Counted from the stretch's first letter, positions 36,189 through 45,997 are shown. The stretch: 64,000 nt of DNA from Planctomycetales bacterium (GCA_026400835.1 JAPLOA010000035.1:124001-188000), one strand, 5' to 3'. Notes: generated from the sequence alone by a model not told the origin. Translations and numbers: made by a program.

Positions 36189-36213
36189 TGCAACTTCAAC
36201 ACTTGACCTGCAA

Positions 36214-36269
36214 GTAGGATGGGCATTCTTGCCCGTCGAAACTCAGTCGGACAAGAATGTCCAACCTAC
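36214..36269. repeat. Palindromic repeat, family B
   Basis: Imperfect inverted repeat: GTAGGATGGGCATTCTTGCC on the left pairs with GGACAAGAATGTCCAACCTA on the right around a short loop. A reverse-orientation copy with the same arms lies at 59394-59449. Noncoding, 25 bases after the His-rich gene. Confidence 0.75.
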
Positions 36270-36325
36270 ATATCAGGTCTTGATCAAGCACTCGTGTTGA
36301 CTGCACGAATGCTGAGGAGGCGTTG

Positions 36326-36348
36326 CTGTTCGTGTTGATCACGAACAG
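36326..36348 (+). promoter_or_regulatory. Hairpin upstream of the permease gene
   Basis: Perfect 9-bp stem CTGTTCGTG / CACGAACAG with a 5-base loop, 54 bases before the permease ATG. It may be an operator or part of the leader; there is no convincing T-run. Confidence 0.35.
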
Positions 36349-36402
36349 GGCTGTCTTTCCCACGATGCGATAAGTTTGCTTCTCCGAATCGGGCATTGAC
36401 CT

Positions 36403-37725
36403 ATGAAACCGGATGCTCGCTTCGGGCTGACAACTCTGACCTGCGTCGTCATTGCCAGCATGATTGGGTCCGGTGTGTTTACGACCTCCGGATTCTCCAT
36501 CGCGGCCCTCGGTTCTGCGGAACGGGTTTTGGTTGCCTGGTGTATTGGCGGTGTCGTCGCAATCTGCGGAGCGATCGCGTACGGAGAACTGGCCCGTCGG
36601 CTGCCAGTCTCGGGAGGCGAATACCTTTATCTCAGTCGGCAGTTGCATCCGTTCGCAGGCTTTCTGGCAGGCTGGATTTCGCTGACCGCGGGGTTCAGCG
36701 GGGCCATCGCCATGGCCGCGATTACATTTGAAGCCTATGCGGTCCCGGAATCCATTCGCCCTGCATGGTTTTTACCGAACAGCGTTGCCGTCGCTTCCAT
36801 TCTGATCTTCGGATTCGGGCACGCATTTCTGGTCAGACTTTTTGCCGCCATCCAAAACGCCGTCGTGGGAATCAAGCTCATCGCACTGACCACGTTTCTG
36901 ATCGCAGCCGCCACTCAGATTTCGTCGCGACAATGGTATTGGGCACCGCTCGAAGACAACCTGCCACCCGTGTGGTCAATGGCGACGTTCACAGCCATGG
37001 CAGGATCCGTCATGTGGATTTCTCTGAGCTATGCCGGGTTCAACGCCGCCGTGTATATCGCTTCCGAAGTGAAGAATCCGGAAGTTACGGTCCCGCGTTC
37101 TTTATGGCTCGGGACAATTCTCGTCACGGTTCTGTATCTTTCTCTCAATGCCGTTTTTGTTTCCGCCGTGCCTGCATCCGAACTCGCCGGAAAGCCGGAG
37201 ATTGCCGCGATCGCCGCCAAGGCTGTTGGCGGTGATTCGATGGAACTGCTGATCCGCTGCGCGATAGGCCTGGGGACGTTGTCATCTGTGGCCGGAATGA
37301 TCATGACGGGGCCGCGAGTGTTCTCGAGGATGGCCGATGATGGCGTGTTCCCGGCGATGTTTCGAACCGGCCCGAACTCAATCAGTCGAACCGTGCTGTT
37401 GCAGACCGTGATTGCAGCCAGTCTGGTCATGGTGAGTAATCTGTCGGAGCTTCTGGGATATCTCAGCACAACCCTGGCGCTCTCGTCGGCGGTTGCAGTG
37501 TTTACTGTGCTTTTGCCTGCACGAGGTTCCGAGTCGACTTCTTCCGCTCCATCATGGCTCGTCAAAATCTGTGCGATCACTTACGTCGCCGCAACATTTC
37601 TGATCGCAGGACTCATGGCAAAGAACGAACCCGCTGATTTAAAGGCTACGGGAATCACATTGCTGCTGGGCGGAATTCTATGGCTGTTCAGTCGCGGACG
37701 ATTTCTGTCCGAAAACAAAGGCTGA
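36403..37725 (+). CDS. APC-family amino acid permease
   Basis: 440 aa with about 12 hydrophobic segments. The N-terminal consensus ASMIGSGVFTTSGFSIAALG is the APC substrate-binding unwound helix, followed by YGELARRLPVSGGEYLYLSR and, later, SEVKNPEVTVPRSLWLG with the conserved acidic/proline stretch. The substrate cannot be specified. No enzyme of amino acid metabolism is adjacent. Confidence 0.9.
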   Translation: MKPDARFGLTTLTCVVIASMIGSGVFTTSGFSIAALGSAERVLVAWCIGGVVAICGAIAYGELARRLPVSGGEYLYLSRQLHPFAGFLAGWISLTAGFSGAIAMAAITFEAYAVPESIRPAWFLPNSVAVASILIFGFGHAFLVRLFAAIQNAVVGIKLIALTTFLIAAATQISSRQWYWAPLEDNLPPVWSMATFTAMAGSVMWISLSYAGFNAAVYIASEVKNPEVTVPRSLWLGTILVTVLYLSLNAVFVSAVPASELAGKPEIAAIAAKAVGGDSMELLIRCAIGLGTLSSVAGMIMTGPRVFSRMADDGVFPAMFRTGPNSISRTVLLQTVIAASLVMVSNLSELLGYLSTTLALSSAVAVFTVLLPARGSESTSSAPSWLVKICAITYVAATFLIAGLMAKNEPADLKATGITLLLGGILWLFSRGRFLSENKG

Positions 37726-38076
37726 CCCGATCTTTCCGACTCTCCGAATCGGGTCTAGTCGCTGTTGATTGTCAAAGTAGGTCCTTTCTGCCGGAAAGGA
37801 CTTTCGCCGCAAGGCGAACCATGTGTGCAACTGGCTGAGTATCGCAACTGGCTTTATCAATCCCGTTGCACAGAGGTCGCGCACGGCCGCGAAGTCCTCC
37901 TCGGCAAGAGGACCTGCCGAAATCGCCGACTGCGCCCCTCCGAATCTCGGAGGGGTCGGCTCATTTGACTCTGAGATCATCATCCGTTGTGATGCCTGTT
38001 CACGCGGGCTGACAAGAAGCCCGCTCTTTCCCCACCTCTTGCTTCCACGCCCGTTCGACCTTTACAGAGCACAACA
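37726..38076. other. Noncoding stretch with a strong hairpin
   Basis: About 350 bases between the permease and the amidohydrolase. It contains a palindrome CCCCTCCGA / TCGGAGGGG (37935-37943, 37947-37955). A 101-codon minus-strand open frame crosses it; I regard that frame as part of a palindromic repeat unit rather than a confirmed gene. Confidence 0.45.
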
Positions 38077-39063
38077 ATGAATTCACGTCGCCAGTTTCTT
38101 TCGACATCGGCCGCAGCGGCTATTGCCGTCGCACTGAATGAAACAGTCAACGCATCCGCGAACGAAGCGGCGGCGGATATCCCGATCGTGGATACTCATC
38201 AGCATCTCTGGGATTTGTCTCAGGTTCAGCCACCGTGGCTCTCTGGTGCACCAAAGATTCTCAGCCAGACTTATGGACTTGCCGAATTCGCAAAGGCAAC
38301 GGAAGGCTTGAATGTCGTGCAGGCTGTTTACATGGAAGTGGACGTCGCTCCTGAAGATCAGGCCAAAGAAGCCGACACACTGTTGGAGATCTGTCGCAGC
38401 AAAAAGGGCCCCACGGTCGCTGCTGTGATTTCCGGTCGACCTGGACAGGAGACTTTTGCTCCTTACATCCGTCGATATGCCAAAGACAAAGAGATCAAAG
38501 GTGTGCGGCAAGTGTTGCATGCGGAAACTGCTGAGAAAGCCATGTGCCTGAAGCCGCAGTTCGTGGCATCAATCAAACTATTGGGCGAACTGGGGCTCAG
38601 CTTCGACCTGTGCATGCGAGCAGGAGAACTCTCCGACGGCCTCACTCTCGCGAAGCAATGTCCCGGAACACGTTTCATTGTGGACCATTGCGGCAACGCA
38701 GATCCGTCAGTCTTCCTGAAGAATGCCGCAGGCGACAAGCCAACTCACGATCCACAGAAATGGCGCGACGATATCAGGGCTCTGGCCGATCAGGAGAACG
38801 TGATTTGCAAGATCAGCGGCATTATTGCCCGTGCTCCGAAGGGAGTTCCATTCGTTGAATCACTTGCGCCGATTGTCAACCACTGTCTCGATAGCTTCGG
38901 TCCTGATCGAGTCATCTTTGGCGGTGACTGGCCGGTCTGTCTGCTGGGTGGATCTTACAAAGATTGGGTCACCTCACTGAAACAGATTATTTCCAGCCGT
39001 CCTGTTGCAGATCAGAAGAAGCTGCTGCACGAGAATGCTCGCAAATTCTACGGGCTTTCATAG
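38077..39063 (+). CDS. Tat-exported amidohydrolase-fold protein (COG3618-like)
   Basis: 328 aa. Twin-arginine signal (NSRRQFLSTSAAAAIAVAL). TIM-barrel amidohydrolase 2 features: IPIVDTHQHLWDL (HxH metal motif), then VYMEVDVAPEDQ, GVRQVLH, RFIVDHCGNAD and the late FGGDWPVC motif with the catalytic Asp. Relatives are lactonases or sugar-lactone-type hydrolases; substrate unknown. Its 3' end overlaps the convergent gene at 39058 by 6 bases. Confidence 0.87.
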   Translation: MNSRRQFLSTSAAAAIAVALNETVNASANEAAADIPIVDTHQHLWDLSQVQPPWLSGAPKILSQTYGLAEFAKATEGLNVVQAVYMEVDVAPEDQAKEADTLLEICRSKKGPTVAAVISGRPGQETFAPYIRRYAKDKEIKGVRQVLHAETAEKAMCLKPQFVASIKLLGELGLSFDLCMRAGELSDGLTLAKQCPGTRFIVDHCGNADPSVFLKNAAGDKPTHDPQKWRDDIRALADQENVICKISGIIARAPKGVPFVESLAPIVNHCLDSFGPDRVIFGGDWPVCLLGGSYKDWVTSLKQIISSRPVADQKKLLHENARKFYGLS

Positions 39064-39546
39064 GGCTCTTCGGTGAAACAGCAGAAAGAGTCCAGCGTTG
39101 CAAAGCCCCCAGACGGCGAAGGCAATGATCCATTGCCTTCGCCGATCACGCTGAAAGACTTCCGTTGGTGCAGATTTCATCTCTGAATGAATATCATCCG
39201 CGTCCACCGCATCTGGAGAATCGTAGACACCGTTGCTGCCCGGTGTAGAGACTCGATAGTGACCTACCGGCATGACTTCGACACGATAAGAATTGCCCCG
39301 GATATCCTTCTGAGCAGCAATTGGCTGCAGGGCTTCAACAGAATTTGCCGCCATCTCCGCAGCGATGCGTCGGGTCTCATGCCATGTCTGGATTCTCCTC
39401 GCTTCTTCTCGGCCAATGTGGAAATGCGGAAGAAGATTGAGGAAGATCGGAACAAGAAGAGTGGCCAACGCGCAGAGAAGTAAACGAACGACGGTTGTGA
39501 ACCAGTCAAATGCGTCCCAGCCGGAAAGCAGCTTAAGTGGACTCAC
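39058..39546 (-). CDS. Hypothetical membrane protein
   Basis: 162 aa from a GTG start. Hydrophobic segments at about residues 18-42 (TTVVRLLLCALATLLVPIFL) and 138-157 (WIIAFAVWGLCNAGLFLLF), with a soluble loop between that includes ALQPIAAQKDIRGNSYRVEV. Family not recognised. It follows the GT-C-like gene on the same strand by 64 bases, so they may share a transcript. Confidence 0.65.
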   Translation of the reverse strand: MSPLKLLSGWDAFDWFTTVVRLLLCALATLLVPIFLNLLPHFHIGREEARRIQTWHETRRIAAEMAANSVEALQPIAAQKDIRGNSYRVEVMPVGHYRVSTPGSNGVYDSPDAVDADDIHSEMKSAPTEVFQRDRRRQWIIAFAVWGLCNAGLFLLFHRRAL

Positions 39547-39610
39547 AAACGCACTTCGGTGGCCGCATGCTTTGCAAACAACGACTTATCGCGGGTCACA
39601 ACATCGACTT

Positions 39611-41326
39611 CTATTCAATCCTGTGTGTTGCACCCGTTGCAATGATCTTAGAGTGAAACTGCGACAACGGGAAATATTCGCTCGTCAGTGAACCCGGGGG
39701 GCTGTCAACTTCAAACAGGACGTAGCTGCCGGATCGGAAGACGGGCCGCTGGTTATATGGAAAGAATAACTCCGTCCTGCTGGCTTCCAAAGCAGCAGGC
39801 AAAAGCATGTTCGGGGGCACGTCGTCTTCCCAGCCGTCTTCCCTCAGATTCGCCACAACATACCGGACATTGCAGCGTTCAACCTCCTGCAGCATCTCCT
39901 GACGTCGACGAGGAAAACAGCGGGCCAGCACGTCGAGGTACACAAATCGCGTGGGCGGATTATATTTCAGTCGTGGATAGAGATGAATCAGGTTTCCGTT
40001 GTAGGCCAGTAACTCGCGATCAGGAATACTCATTTCGCGAAGGTGATCAATTAACGGTTCGAGTTCCGCCCAACACGGGAACGGGCTCTGCGAAATTGCG
40101 TCTCTGACATCGGAAGACAATGAACCATAAACGCAAGCCGAGACACACGGACGAAGATCTGTCAGGCGACTTTGAATACTGAGCCCTGAACTTATGACTG
40201 ACATGATCACAATCACACTCGCCATGCATGAAACAGGGCTGAACGGGAATCTCGCAACAGCATCTGAACTTAATTGAGAAGCAGTGGCGGTATGTGAAGC
40301 ATGAAGTTGCTCTTTCACCGAACGAATACAAATCGCGATCGCCAGGATCACTCCGGGCACATGGACGTAATCAAAGAGTTGTTGCAATAACACCGCCTGC
40401 AGTAACCATCCCAGATAGCAGGCACACAGCAGTGATCGACGGTTTCGGATACTGATCACGATCGCAGGAAGATGGAACATCACCCAGGGCCAGAATCGTG
40501 ACGCATGAGCCTGCAGGCGTTCCAGGTTCCAGCGACTTCTTCCTGCCTGATAATAGTCACCATTCCAGGAAGTCATCATTTCCACGAAGTACGTCCAGCA
40601 ACCGGCATTGACCATCCAGAGTATTCCCAGCAATCCAACACCTGCGCCGGCCGCTATGACGTACCCGGCATGTTTCAGCCACGATTGGGTTGAAGCGAAC
40701 TGACTCCGTGATGCCAGCATCACTGCCACAGCAGGGAACGCCACGAACGGCTTGATCCAGAATGCAATCGCCCACAAGCTCCCCTCCAGAAGGGCCAGCA
40801 ACAGAAACGTTCGCTGATGGTTATCATCGAGAACGAATGATCGCGGTGATGTCGCATTCCCGAACTGAACGCAGCACGCCTTTCGCGTGGCCACGGCCAA
40901 TAAACATGGCAGCAGCATCCAGGTGTCGCGCTGGCAGTGGCACCATTCTGAAGTGCCGAGGCAGAACATCAAAAGCAATGACGCCAGCACAGCCATTGAG
41001 GCGTGTTGAAGCTTTCTTGAATCTGTCTTGTCAGCAACAATGCGACAGAGCATGCCCGTGATGCTGAGGACGATGACAAGATCGAAGACTCTCAGCACCT
41101 GATCCGACTCGCCGAAGAGCTTGCGGACGATGGCATGGATCCAGACGACTCCGGGAAGGTTGGGCTCGACGATGTCGCGGTAGAGCACTCCGCCCTGCAT
41201 CAGACAGCGGGCCTGCAGATCGTACAGGACAGCATCCGGGGTCAATGGCATCTGCAGAAACACGGGCACCTGCAGCATCAGCAACAGCGCTGGGATTGCC
41301 CAGAAGATGATGGCCCTGCGGGACAT
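39611..41326 (-). CDS. Multi-pass GT-C-like membrane glycosyltransferase
   Basis: 571 aa. The N-terminal hydrophobic helix is followed by an acidic luminal loop (QMPLTPDAVLYDLQARCLMQ to YRDIVEPNLPGVVW), the organisation of dolichyl-phosphate-mannose/ArnT-like GT-C enzymes, then about nine further membrane segments. The C-terminal third is soluble. Substrate unknown; the GT-C label rests on topology and the first-loop acidic residues and is therefore moderate. Confidence 0.65.
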   Translation of the reverse strand: MSRRAIIFWAIPALLLMLQVPVFLQMPLTPDAVLYDLQARCLMQGGVLYRDIVEPNLPGVVWIHAIVRKLFGESDQVLRVFDLVIVLSITGMLCRIVADKTDSRKLQHASMAVLASLLLMFCLGTSEWCHCQRDTWMLLPCLLAVATRKACCVQFGNATSPRSFVLDDNHQRTFLLLALLEGSLWAIAFWIKPFVAFPAVAVMLASRSQFASTQSWLKHAGYVIAAGAGVGLLGILWMVNAGCWTYFVEMMTSWNGDYYQAGRSRWNLERLQAHASRFWPWVMFHLPAIVISIRNRRSLLCACYLGWLLQAVLLQQLFDYVHVPGVILAIAICIRSVKEQLHASHTATASQLSSDAVARFPFSPVSCMASVIVIMSVISSGLSIQSRLTDLRPCVSACVYGSLSSDVRDAISQSPFPCWAELEPLIDHLREMSIPDRELLAYNGNLIHLYPRLKYNPPTRFVYLDVLARCFPRRRQEMLQEVERCNVRYVVANLREDGWEDDVPPNMLLPAALEASRTELFFPYNQRPVFRSGSYVLFEVDSPPGSLTSEYFPLSQFHSKIIATGATHRIE

Positions 41327-41783
41327 GCGAGAATCGACTGACTGATGATCAAGAACAAAGGGAACACGCTGAATTGCCGCTCTTCTGAGCGTACTTCATG
41401 GTTCCACGGTCGCTCCGAAATTGCCGCGACGCGTTGCAAAACGTCAACATTTCCCTGGTCTCCGAGCTATGGAATCAGGGGCCCACGATACTGGCAATGT
41501 CGTGTCATGTCAGCTCTGATGGTTATACCGGTTATTCAGACCAATTTCCCGCAGGATACGGAGAGTCCATGATCGTTCTATTCCGGCGAGAACTGCCGTT
41601 CAAGCTGCAGGAATATGCTGTTCCGGAGTCGAACTCAGCAGTCTCTGAGCACCTGCGCTTCATCAGTAAAATGAATCTCTGGAACGGAAGGATTTTCTCT
41701 CCTCGAAATTCACGACCAACGTTTTTTTGGACGATCCCCAAGGGTAGGGACCAGAGCACTCGAAGTCGTTTGAGAGTACCGAC
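41327..41783. other. Gene-free divergent region
   Basis: About 450 bases between the minus-strand GT-C-like gene and the FHA gene. Overlapping open frames on the plus strand have no ribosome binding sites. No repeat or RNA is recognised. Confidence 0.4.
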
Positions 41784-42533
41784 GTGCAAGAGATTACACC
41801 ATTTCTGCCGGGAGATACGGTCGCATATTTGCGGCTGGCGGATGAGGAACGGAAGTTTCCTTTTCGTCCGATTAGTCCCGGTCTGTTCCTGATTGGGCAA
41901 GGCCCCGGCTGCGATCTTCGACTCGGCCTGGAAGAAATGCCGCCGATTCATTCGGCGATACAAATGTCTGAATCCGGCGCGGAGCTCACAAAGATAGCGG
42001 AGTCCCCTGAACTGTTCGTCAACGGCGAACCCGTCGATCATCTGTTCCTCGAACATGGTGACCTGATCGAGGTCGGTGATGTGCGTCTGGCATTTTTTCG
42101 CTGCAATCACTCGGCCGCCAATGCAGCAGAACGTCCCATCGAACACAGTAAGTTATCAGCCAGACAACTGATCGATGGTCTTGAGTTTGAGTTGGATCTG
42201 CTGGATGCTGATAGTAACCGGACTGGTCGAATTAGTGATCTGCTGAAAGCCGCCCAGCAAGCTGTTGATGCATGCCAGTTCGCTCAAACGATTCGTTTCG
42301 CCGATTACGCTTCACAGAAGGCCGCTCCCGAAACGCCGCCGCAGTCAGATTCTTACCTGCAGGTTCTAAATCGCCTGTCATCTCAGGAAACGCGGCTTGA
42401 TGAAATCTGCAACGTGCTTGAGCAGGTCGTTCACCAGCAGCAGATGATCGCCACGGCATTACATTGCGTCGTTGAACGCCTCGACGATATGCGTTCCGGT
42501 GCGCAACCCGGCTCAATGCGAGCCAGCGCGTAG
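41784..42533 (+). CDS. FHA-domain protein
   Basis: 249 aa from a GTG start. Residues about 15-110 form a forkhead-associated-like domain: RPISPGLFLIGQGPGCDLRL (GR-type turn written GQ), PPIHSAIQMSESGAELTKIA (SxxH-type ligand loop) and LFVNGEPVDHLFLEHGDLIE (the N-G-x motif). The C-terminal half is a coiled-coil-like region (LKAAQQAVDACQFAQTIRF; SSQETRLDEICNVLEQVVHQ). It would bind phosphothreonine peptides; no kinase is adjacent. Confidence 0.78.
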   Translation: MQEITPFLPGDTVAYLRLADEERKFPFRPISPGLFLIGQGPGCDLRLGLEEMPPIHSAIQMSESGAELTKIAESPELFVNGEPVDHLFLEHGDLIEVGDVRLAFFRCNHSAANAAERPIEHSKLSARQLIDGLEFELDLLDADSNRTGRISDLLKAAQQAVDACQFAQTIRFADYASQKAAPETPPQSDSYLQVLNRLSSQETRLDEICNVLEQVVHQQQMIATALHCVVERLDDMRSGAQPGSMRASA

Positions 42534-42997
42534 GGTCTTGTCAGAAACCCATTGCTGGTCGTCTCGCGAAACGAGCCAATCAAGTTTCCTCAACACCATA
42601 AAGCTGTCTTCGCAGAACAACATCGCACGCCGTTAGTTTCTCAATGTCTGCGGTGTCGGACAACTATCATGGCACTGACGCGTTTGCTGACAGCGAAGGC
42701 GGCCGTCGCTGCCGAGGTGACGATGGATGCACGACAAGCCGTTCCCATTTCCCGAGCAGAGGATTCCTCATCACCTCACTTGTGCTGAACTGCATGGTTC
42801 GGCGGCCTCTAAGCCAAAGAGCCACCGACTGATCGTTGGCGTGGTCTTGTCTCGCTTGTGATGCACGACAAAATCTGGCATCCTCCGGGCGGTGGTGACA
42901 ACGAGGGGAAAACGCCTGCAGACGCACCCCTGGATTTCTGACCGGATCCAGACCGAAACATCCGGACCTCTATCCATATTCCGAAAGTCATGCAATC
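42534..42997. other. Gene-free stretch
   Basis: About 460 bases between the FHA and ABM genes. Several overlapping short frames look like shadows; none has a ribosome binding site or a recognisable motif. Nothing else seen. Confidence 0.4.
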
Positions 42998-43291
42998 ATG
43001 GTCGATCTCACGGTCATTCTGACAGCCAATGATCCGGCTCATCTTCCCGAATTGCGCGAGTTGCTGGCAACTCAGGTGCAAATGTCCCGCGCGGAACCCG
43101 GATGCATTCGGTTTGAAGCGTTTGAATCTCAGACCGTTCCCGGAACCTTTATTCTGGTTGAACGCTGGGAATCACAAGAGGCCCTGAATGAGCACCGCAA
43201 AGCGACCGCATGCATGACGGTTTACTTCCCGAAGGTCATTCCTCTGGTCAGCCGAGTGCCTCATGTCTGCTCGGTCCTGACGGGCACCTGA
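42998..43291 (+). CDS. ABM-type monooxygenase (antibiotic biosynthesis fold)
   Basis: 97 aa, the usual size for the dimeric alpha-beta barrel ABM/YgiN family. Recognisable: VDLTVILTANDPAHLPELRE, SRAEPGCIRFEAFESQTVPG, FILVERWESQEALNEHRKA and the short final strand. Members oxidise quinol or aromatic substrates without cofactor or protect against them. Its last 31 bases overlap the 3' end of the convergent ispH gene. Confidence 0.85.
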   Translation: MVDLTVILTANDPAHLPELRELLATQVQMSRAEPGCIRFEAFESQTVPGTFILVERWESQEALNEHRKATACMTVYFPKVIPLVSRVPHVCSVLTGT

Positions 43292-44229
43292 CTGCCCGGG
43301 GGCTGAAGCGAAAACAGTTCACGCGGCATAGCGAAGTGAACATGTTCCTCTCGAAGCACCTCTACAGAAATTGTGGCATTGAAGTGCAGCTTAAGGAATT
43401 CAAGGCATTGCTGTACCACAATTTCGGGAGCACTCGCGCCCGCGGTGACGGCCACCGTTTGAGCTTCTGAGAACCATTCCCGCTTAAGTTCGCTCGCTCC
43501 GTCAACGAGGTAACTCGGAACACCTCGTGCGGCCCCCATCTCCATCAGGCGGCGGCTGTTGGAACTGTTCTGACTTCCGAGCACGATCAACACGTCAGCG
43601 GATTCAACGAGCACCTTCACGGCTTCCTGCCGATTCGTGGTGGCGTAGCAGATATCTTCTTTTTTGGGTGAGTCGATATTGGGATATCGATTCCGCAGAG
43701 CCTGAATGACGGAATTGGCTTCTTCAACGCTGAGCGTGGTCTGCGTCAGATAAGCCAGCTTATCGCCCTGAGTAAACGGCAGGCGCTGCACATCATCTGA
43801 CGTTTCCACAAGCGTTATGCTCTCAGGTGCCTCACCCATCGTTCCAATGACTTCATCGTGGCCTTCATGTCCAATCAGGATGATGTTGTATCCCTGGTTA
43901 GCGTAACGAATGGCCTCCAGATGAACCTTCGTTACCAGCGGGCATGTGGCGTCGACGGTCTGCAGCTTTCTGCTGCGTGCGATCTGCCGAATTTCCGGCG
44001 ACACGCCGTGAGCACTAAACAGAAGAATTCCTCCGATAGGAACTTCTTCCAGAGAGTTCACGAACTTGACGCCCTGACCGGTGAAGCGATCCACGACGTA
44101 CTTGTTGTGAACAATCTCGTGATACACATAGATCGCGGGACCAACTCGACGAATCGCTTCGTCGAGACATTCGATGGCCATATTGACCCCGGCACAGAAC
44201 CCGCGGGGGCTGGCGAGCAGAACTTTCAT
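43261..44229 (-). CDS. ispH: 4-hydroxy-3-methylbut-2-enyl diphosphate reductase
   Basis: 322 aa from ATG 44229, chosen because AGGAAGG lies 6-7 bases upstream and the protein then begins at the family N-terminus MKVLLASPRGFCAGVNMAIE. The three Cys ligands of the 4Fe-4S cluster are in GFCAGV, DATCPLVTKVH and EDICYATTNRQ; HEIVHNKYVVD, SAHGVSP, TQTTLS and GSQNSSNSRRL are also present. It performs the last step of the MEP isoprenoid pathway. Transcribed towards the ABM gene, with a repeat element between it and obgE. Confidence 0.95.
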   Translation of the reverse strand: MKVLLASPRGFCAGVNMAIECLDEAIRRVGPAIYVYHEIVHNKYVVDRFTGQGVKFVNSLEEVPIGGILLFSAHGVSPEIRQIARSRKLQTVDATCPLVTKVHLEAIRYANQGYNIILIGHEGHDEVIGTMGEAPESITLVETSDDVQRLPFTQGDKLAYLTQTTLSVEEANSVIQALRNRYPNIDSPKKEDICYATTNRQEAVKVLVESADVLIVLGSQNSSNSRRLMEMGAARGVPSYLVDGASELKREWFSEAQTVAVTAGASAPEIVVQQCLEFLKLHFNATISVEVLREEHVHFAMPRELFSLQPPGSQVPVRTEQT

Positions 44230-44350
44230 GAGACCTTCCTGCAAATCTTCTATCCACTCGCTTGCAGCTCCGGCATCAGCAGGAATTCTGCACAGCACGA
44301 CGTGCCTCGGCAACCGCCTGCAGAGGACACGATAAATGTCATTGAGGAAC

Positions 44351-44483
44351 AGTCCCGAAAAAAGTTCCCGGTATCACAACCCGACGCGTCAGCGAGGGAT
44401 CGACGTTTGACTCAGGAATCCCTCGCTGACGCTTCGGGTTGTGATGTCTCGCCTTAATAAAATCCGGATGTTACTTCGGGACT
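44351..44483. repeat. Complete MITE-like element, family A
   Basis: 133 bp with terminal inverted repeats AGTCCCGAA (44351-44359) and TTCGGGACT (44475-44483). Inside are two opposed copies of CCCGACGCGTCAGCGAGGG. The right end continues GTGATGTCTCGCC and ATCCGGATGTTAC before the terminal repeat, matching in inverted orientation the start of the 12023 copy. No coding capacity. It lies between obgE and ispH in the region 44230-44564, the rest of which shows nothing else. Confidence 0.82.
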
Positions 44484-44564
44484 ATTCATTAACTGCGGCC
44501 AGCGAGGCCTTGTCTTAAAAATGGCCCCTGTGAACTACGAGCCTGTCAAGACAATTAGATTGAC

Positions 44565-45650
44565 CTACTTTGCTGTCTCCGTTGATTCAGAGACGCCACT
44601 TGAGACAGCAGCATCTCCCTGCGGTTGGGTACTCTGAACCTTTGGGGATTCATTGGCTGACTTCAATGCAGCCAACCGCTGAATGATCAGCCGATTTAAC
44701 TCCGGCAGACCTTTTCCGGTTACCGCTGAGATCACAAATACGTCCTTCCCTGTGACTTCACGCAATAATTCTGCGCAAGTTGCAGCATCCGGCAGTTCTG
44801 CTTTAGTCACGCAGATGATTTCCGGACGCTCGGCCAATGACTGATCGTACAACCGCAGTTCCTCACGGATCTGGGCATAGTTATCCAGTGGGTCCGATTG
44901 ATCCATGGGATCCGGTTCCACCAGATGCACCAACAGACGCGTTCTTTCCACATGGCGAAGAAACTCGTGACCCAACCCGGCCCCAGCATGTGCGCCTTCA
45001 ATCAGGCCGGGAATATCAGCGAGCACATATTCATTGTCGTAGCCGACATGAACCAGCCCGAGATTCGGATACTTTGTCGTGAAGGGATAGTCGGCGATTT
45101 CAGGAGTTGCCCGAGAGACGCGGCTCAGCAGAGTCGACTTGCCTGCATTCGGTTTTCCCACCAGACCAACGTCCGCAATCATCTTGAGTTCAAGAATGAC
45201 CTCTCGATAATCGCCCGGATGACCGGCTTCTGATTCACGCGGCGCGCGGTTGGTAGGAGTGGCAAACCGGGTGTTGCCTCGTCCACCTCGACCACCATGA
45301 CAAAGGATGACACTGTCGCCGTGATTCTGAAGATCCTTCAGCACGTGACCGTGTTTCAGATCTTTGATCAGAGTACCGGGCGGAACCAGAATCACGGTGG
45401 ATTTTCCACGTTTGCCGGCGCAAAGTGCCCCAAGGCCATGCTCACCGCGTTCTGCGTTCCAGTGCCTGTGACCAACGAGGTTACCCAGGGAGCCCTGATT
45501 GGTATCAGCCTTGAGAATAACGTCGCCGCCGTTGCCGCCGTCGCCACCATCGGGGCCACCGCGAGGAACAAAAACTTCACGACGAAAACTGCTGCAGCCA
45601 TTGCCGCCATCGCCTCCGCGACAATACAGAATGACTCGATCGGCAAACAT
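44565..45650 (-). CDS. obgE: Obg-family GTPase
   Basis: 361 aa from ATG 45650 (a TTG 21 bases upstream opens the same frame). Gly-rich Obg fold at residues 1-158 (CRGGDGGNGCSSFRREVFVP, GGPDGGDGGNGGDVIL), then the GTPase domain: G1 GLVGKPNAGKSTLL, switch region YPFTTKYPNLG, G3 DIPGLIEGAHAGAGLGHEFL, G4-like CVTKAELPDA, G5-like VISAVTGKG. It couples ribosome assembly and stress to growth. The C-terminus is short (no OCT domain) and Ser/Thr-rich. Confidence 0.94.
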   Translation of the reverse strand: MFADRVILYCRGGDGGNGCSSFRREVFVPRGGPDGGDGGNGGDVILKADTNQGSLGNLVGHRHWNAERGEHGLGALCAGKRGKSTVILVPPGTLIKDLKHGHVLKDLQNHGDSVILCHGGRGGRGNTRFATPTNRAPRESEAGHPGDYREVILELKMIADVGLVGKPNAGKSTLLSRVSRATPEIADYPFTTKYPNLGLVHVGYDNEYVLADIPGLIEGAHAGAGLGHEFLRHVERTRLLVHLVEPDPMDQSDPLDNYAQIREELRLYDQSLAERPEIICVTKAELPDAATCAELLREVTGKDVFVISAVTGKGLPELNRLIIQRLAALKSANESPKVQSTQPQGDAAVSSGVSESTETAK

Positions 45651-45997
45651 GGTCACGACTTTCGGGGACAATACAGAGAACTTTTCCGGCCCCGGATTGT
45701 AGCATTTTCCCGGTCTTCATGGTTGTCTTTTCGGGTGGAATCGTGGCCATTCTCCGTTTGACATTCTCGCCCTGAGGCTCAGAATCCGGGCCTTGAGGGG
45801 GAGAATACCATTCTGTTCGCATCCACGATTGAATCATTACTCCAAATGATGTCCCCCGCAGATTGGTGCTCAGAACGGGTCGCAAAACCGGGACGGGCTC
45901 CCGCAGAGATCTCAAAATCAACCGAAGGAGGGCCGAGATGGGTGCCTTTATCGGCCTTGTTATCGCTTCTTAATTCATACTGTGCAAAGAATAAGAC
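45651..45997. other. Divergent intergenic region
   Basis: About 350 bases between obgE and the Rieske gene. It must carry both promoters; no confident -35/-10 pair, palindrome or RNA is recognised. Confidence 0.4.

Noticed and set aside
37678-37983. 101-codon minus-strand open frame
   Set aside because: Overlaps the permease 3' end and a palindrome; looks like translation of a repeat unit rather than a gene.
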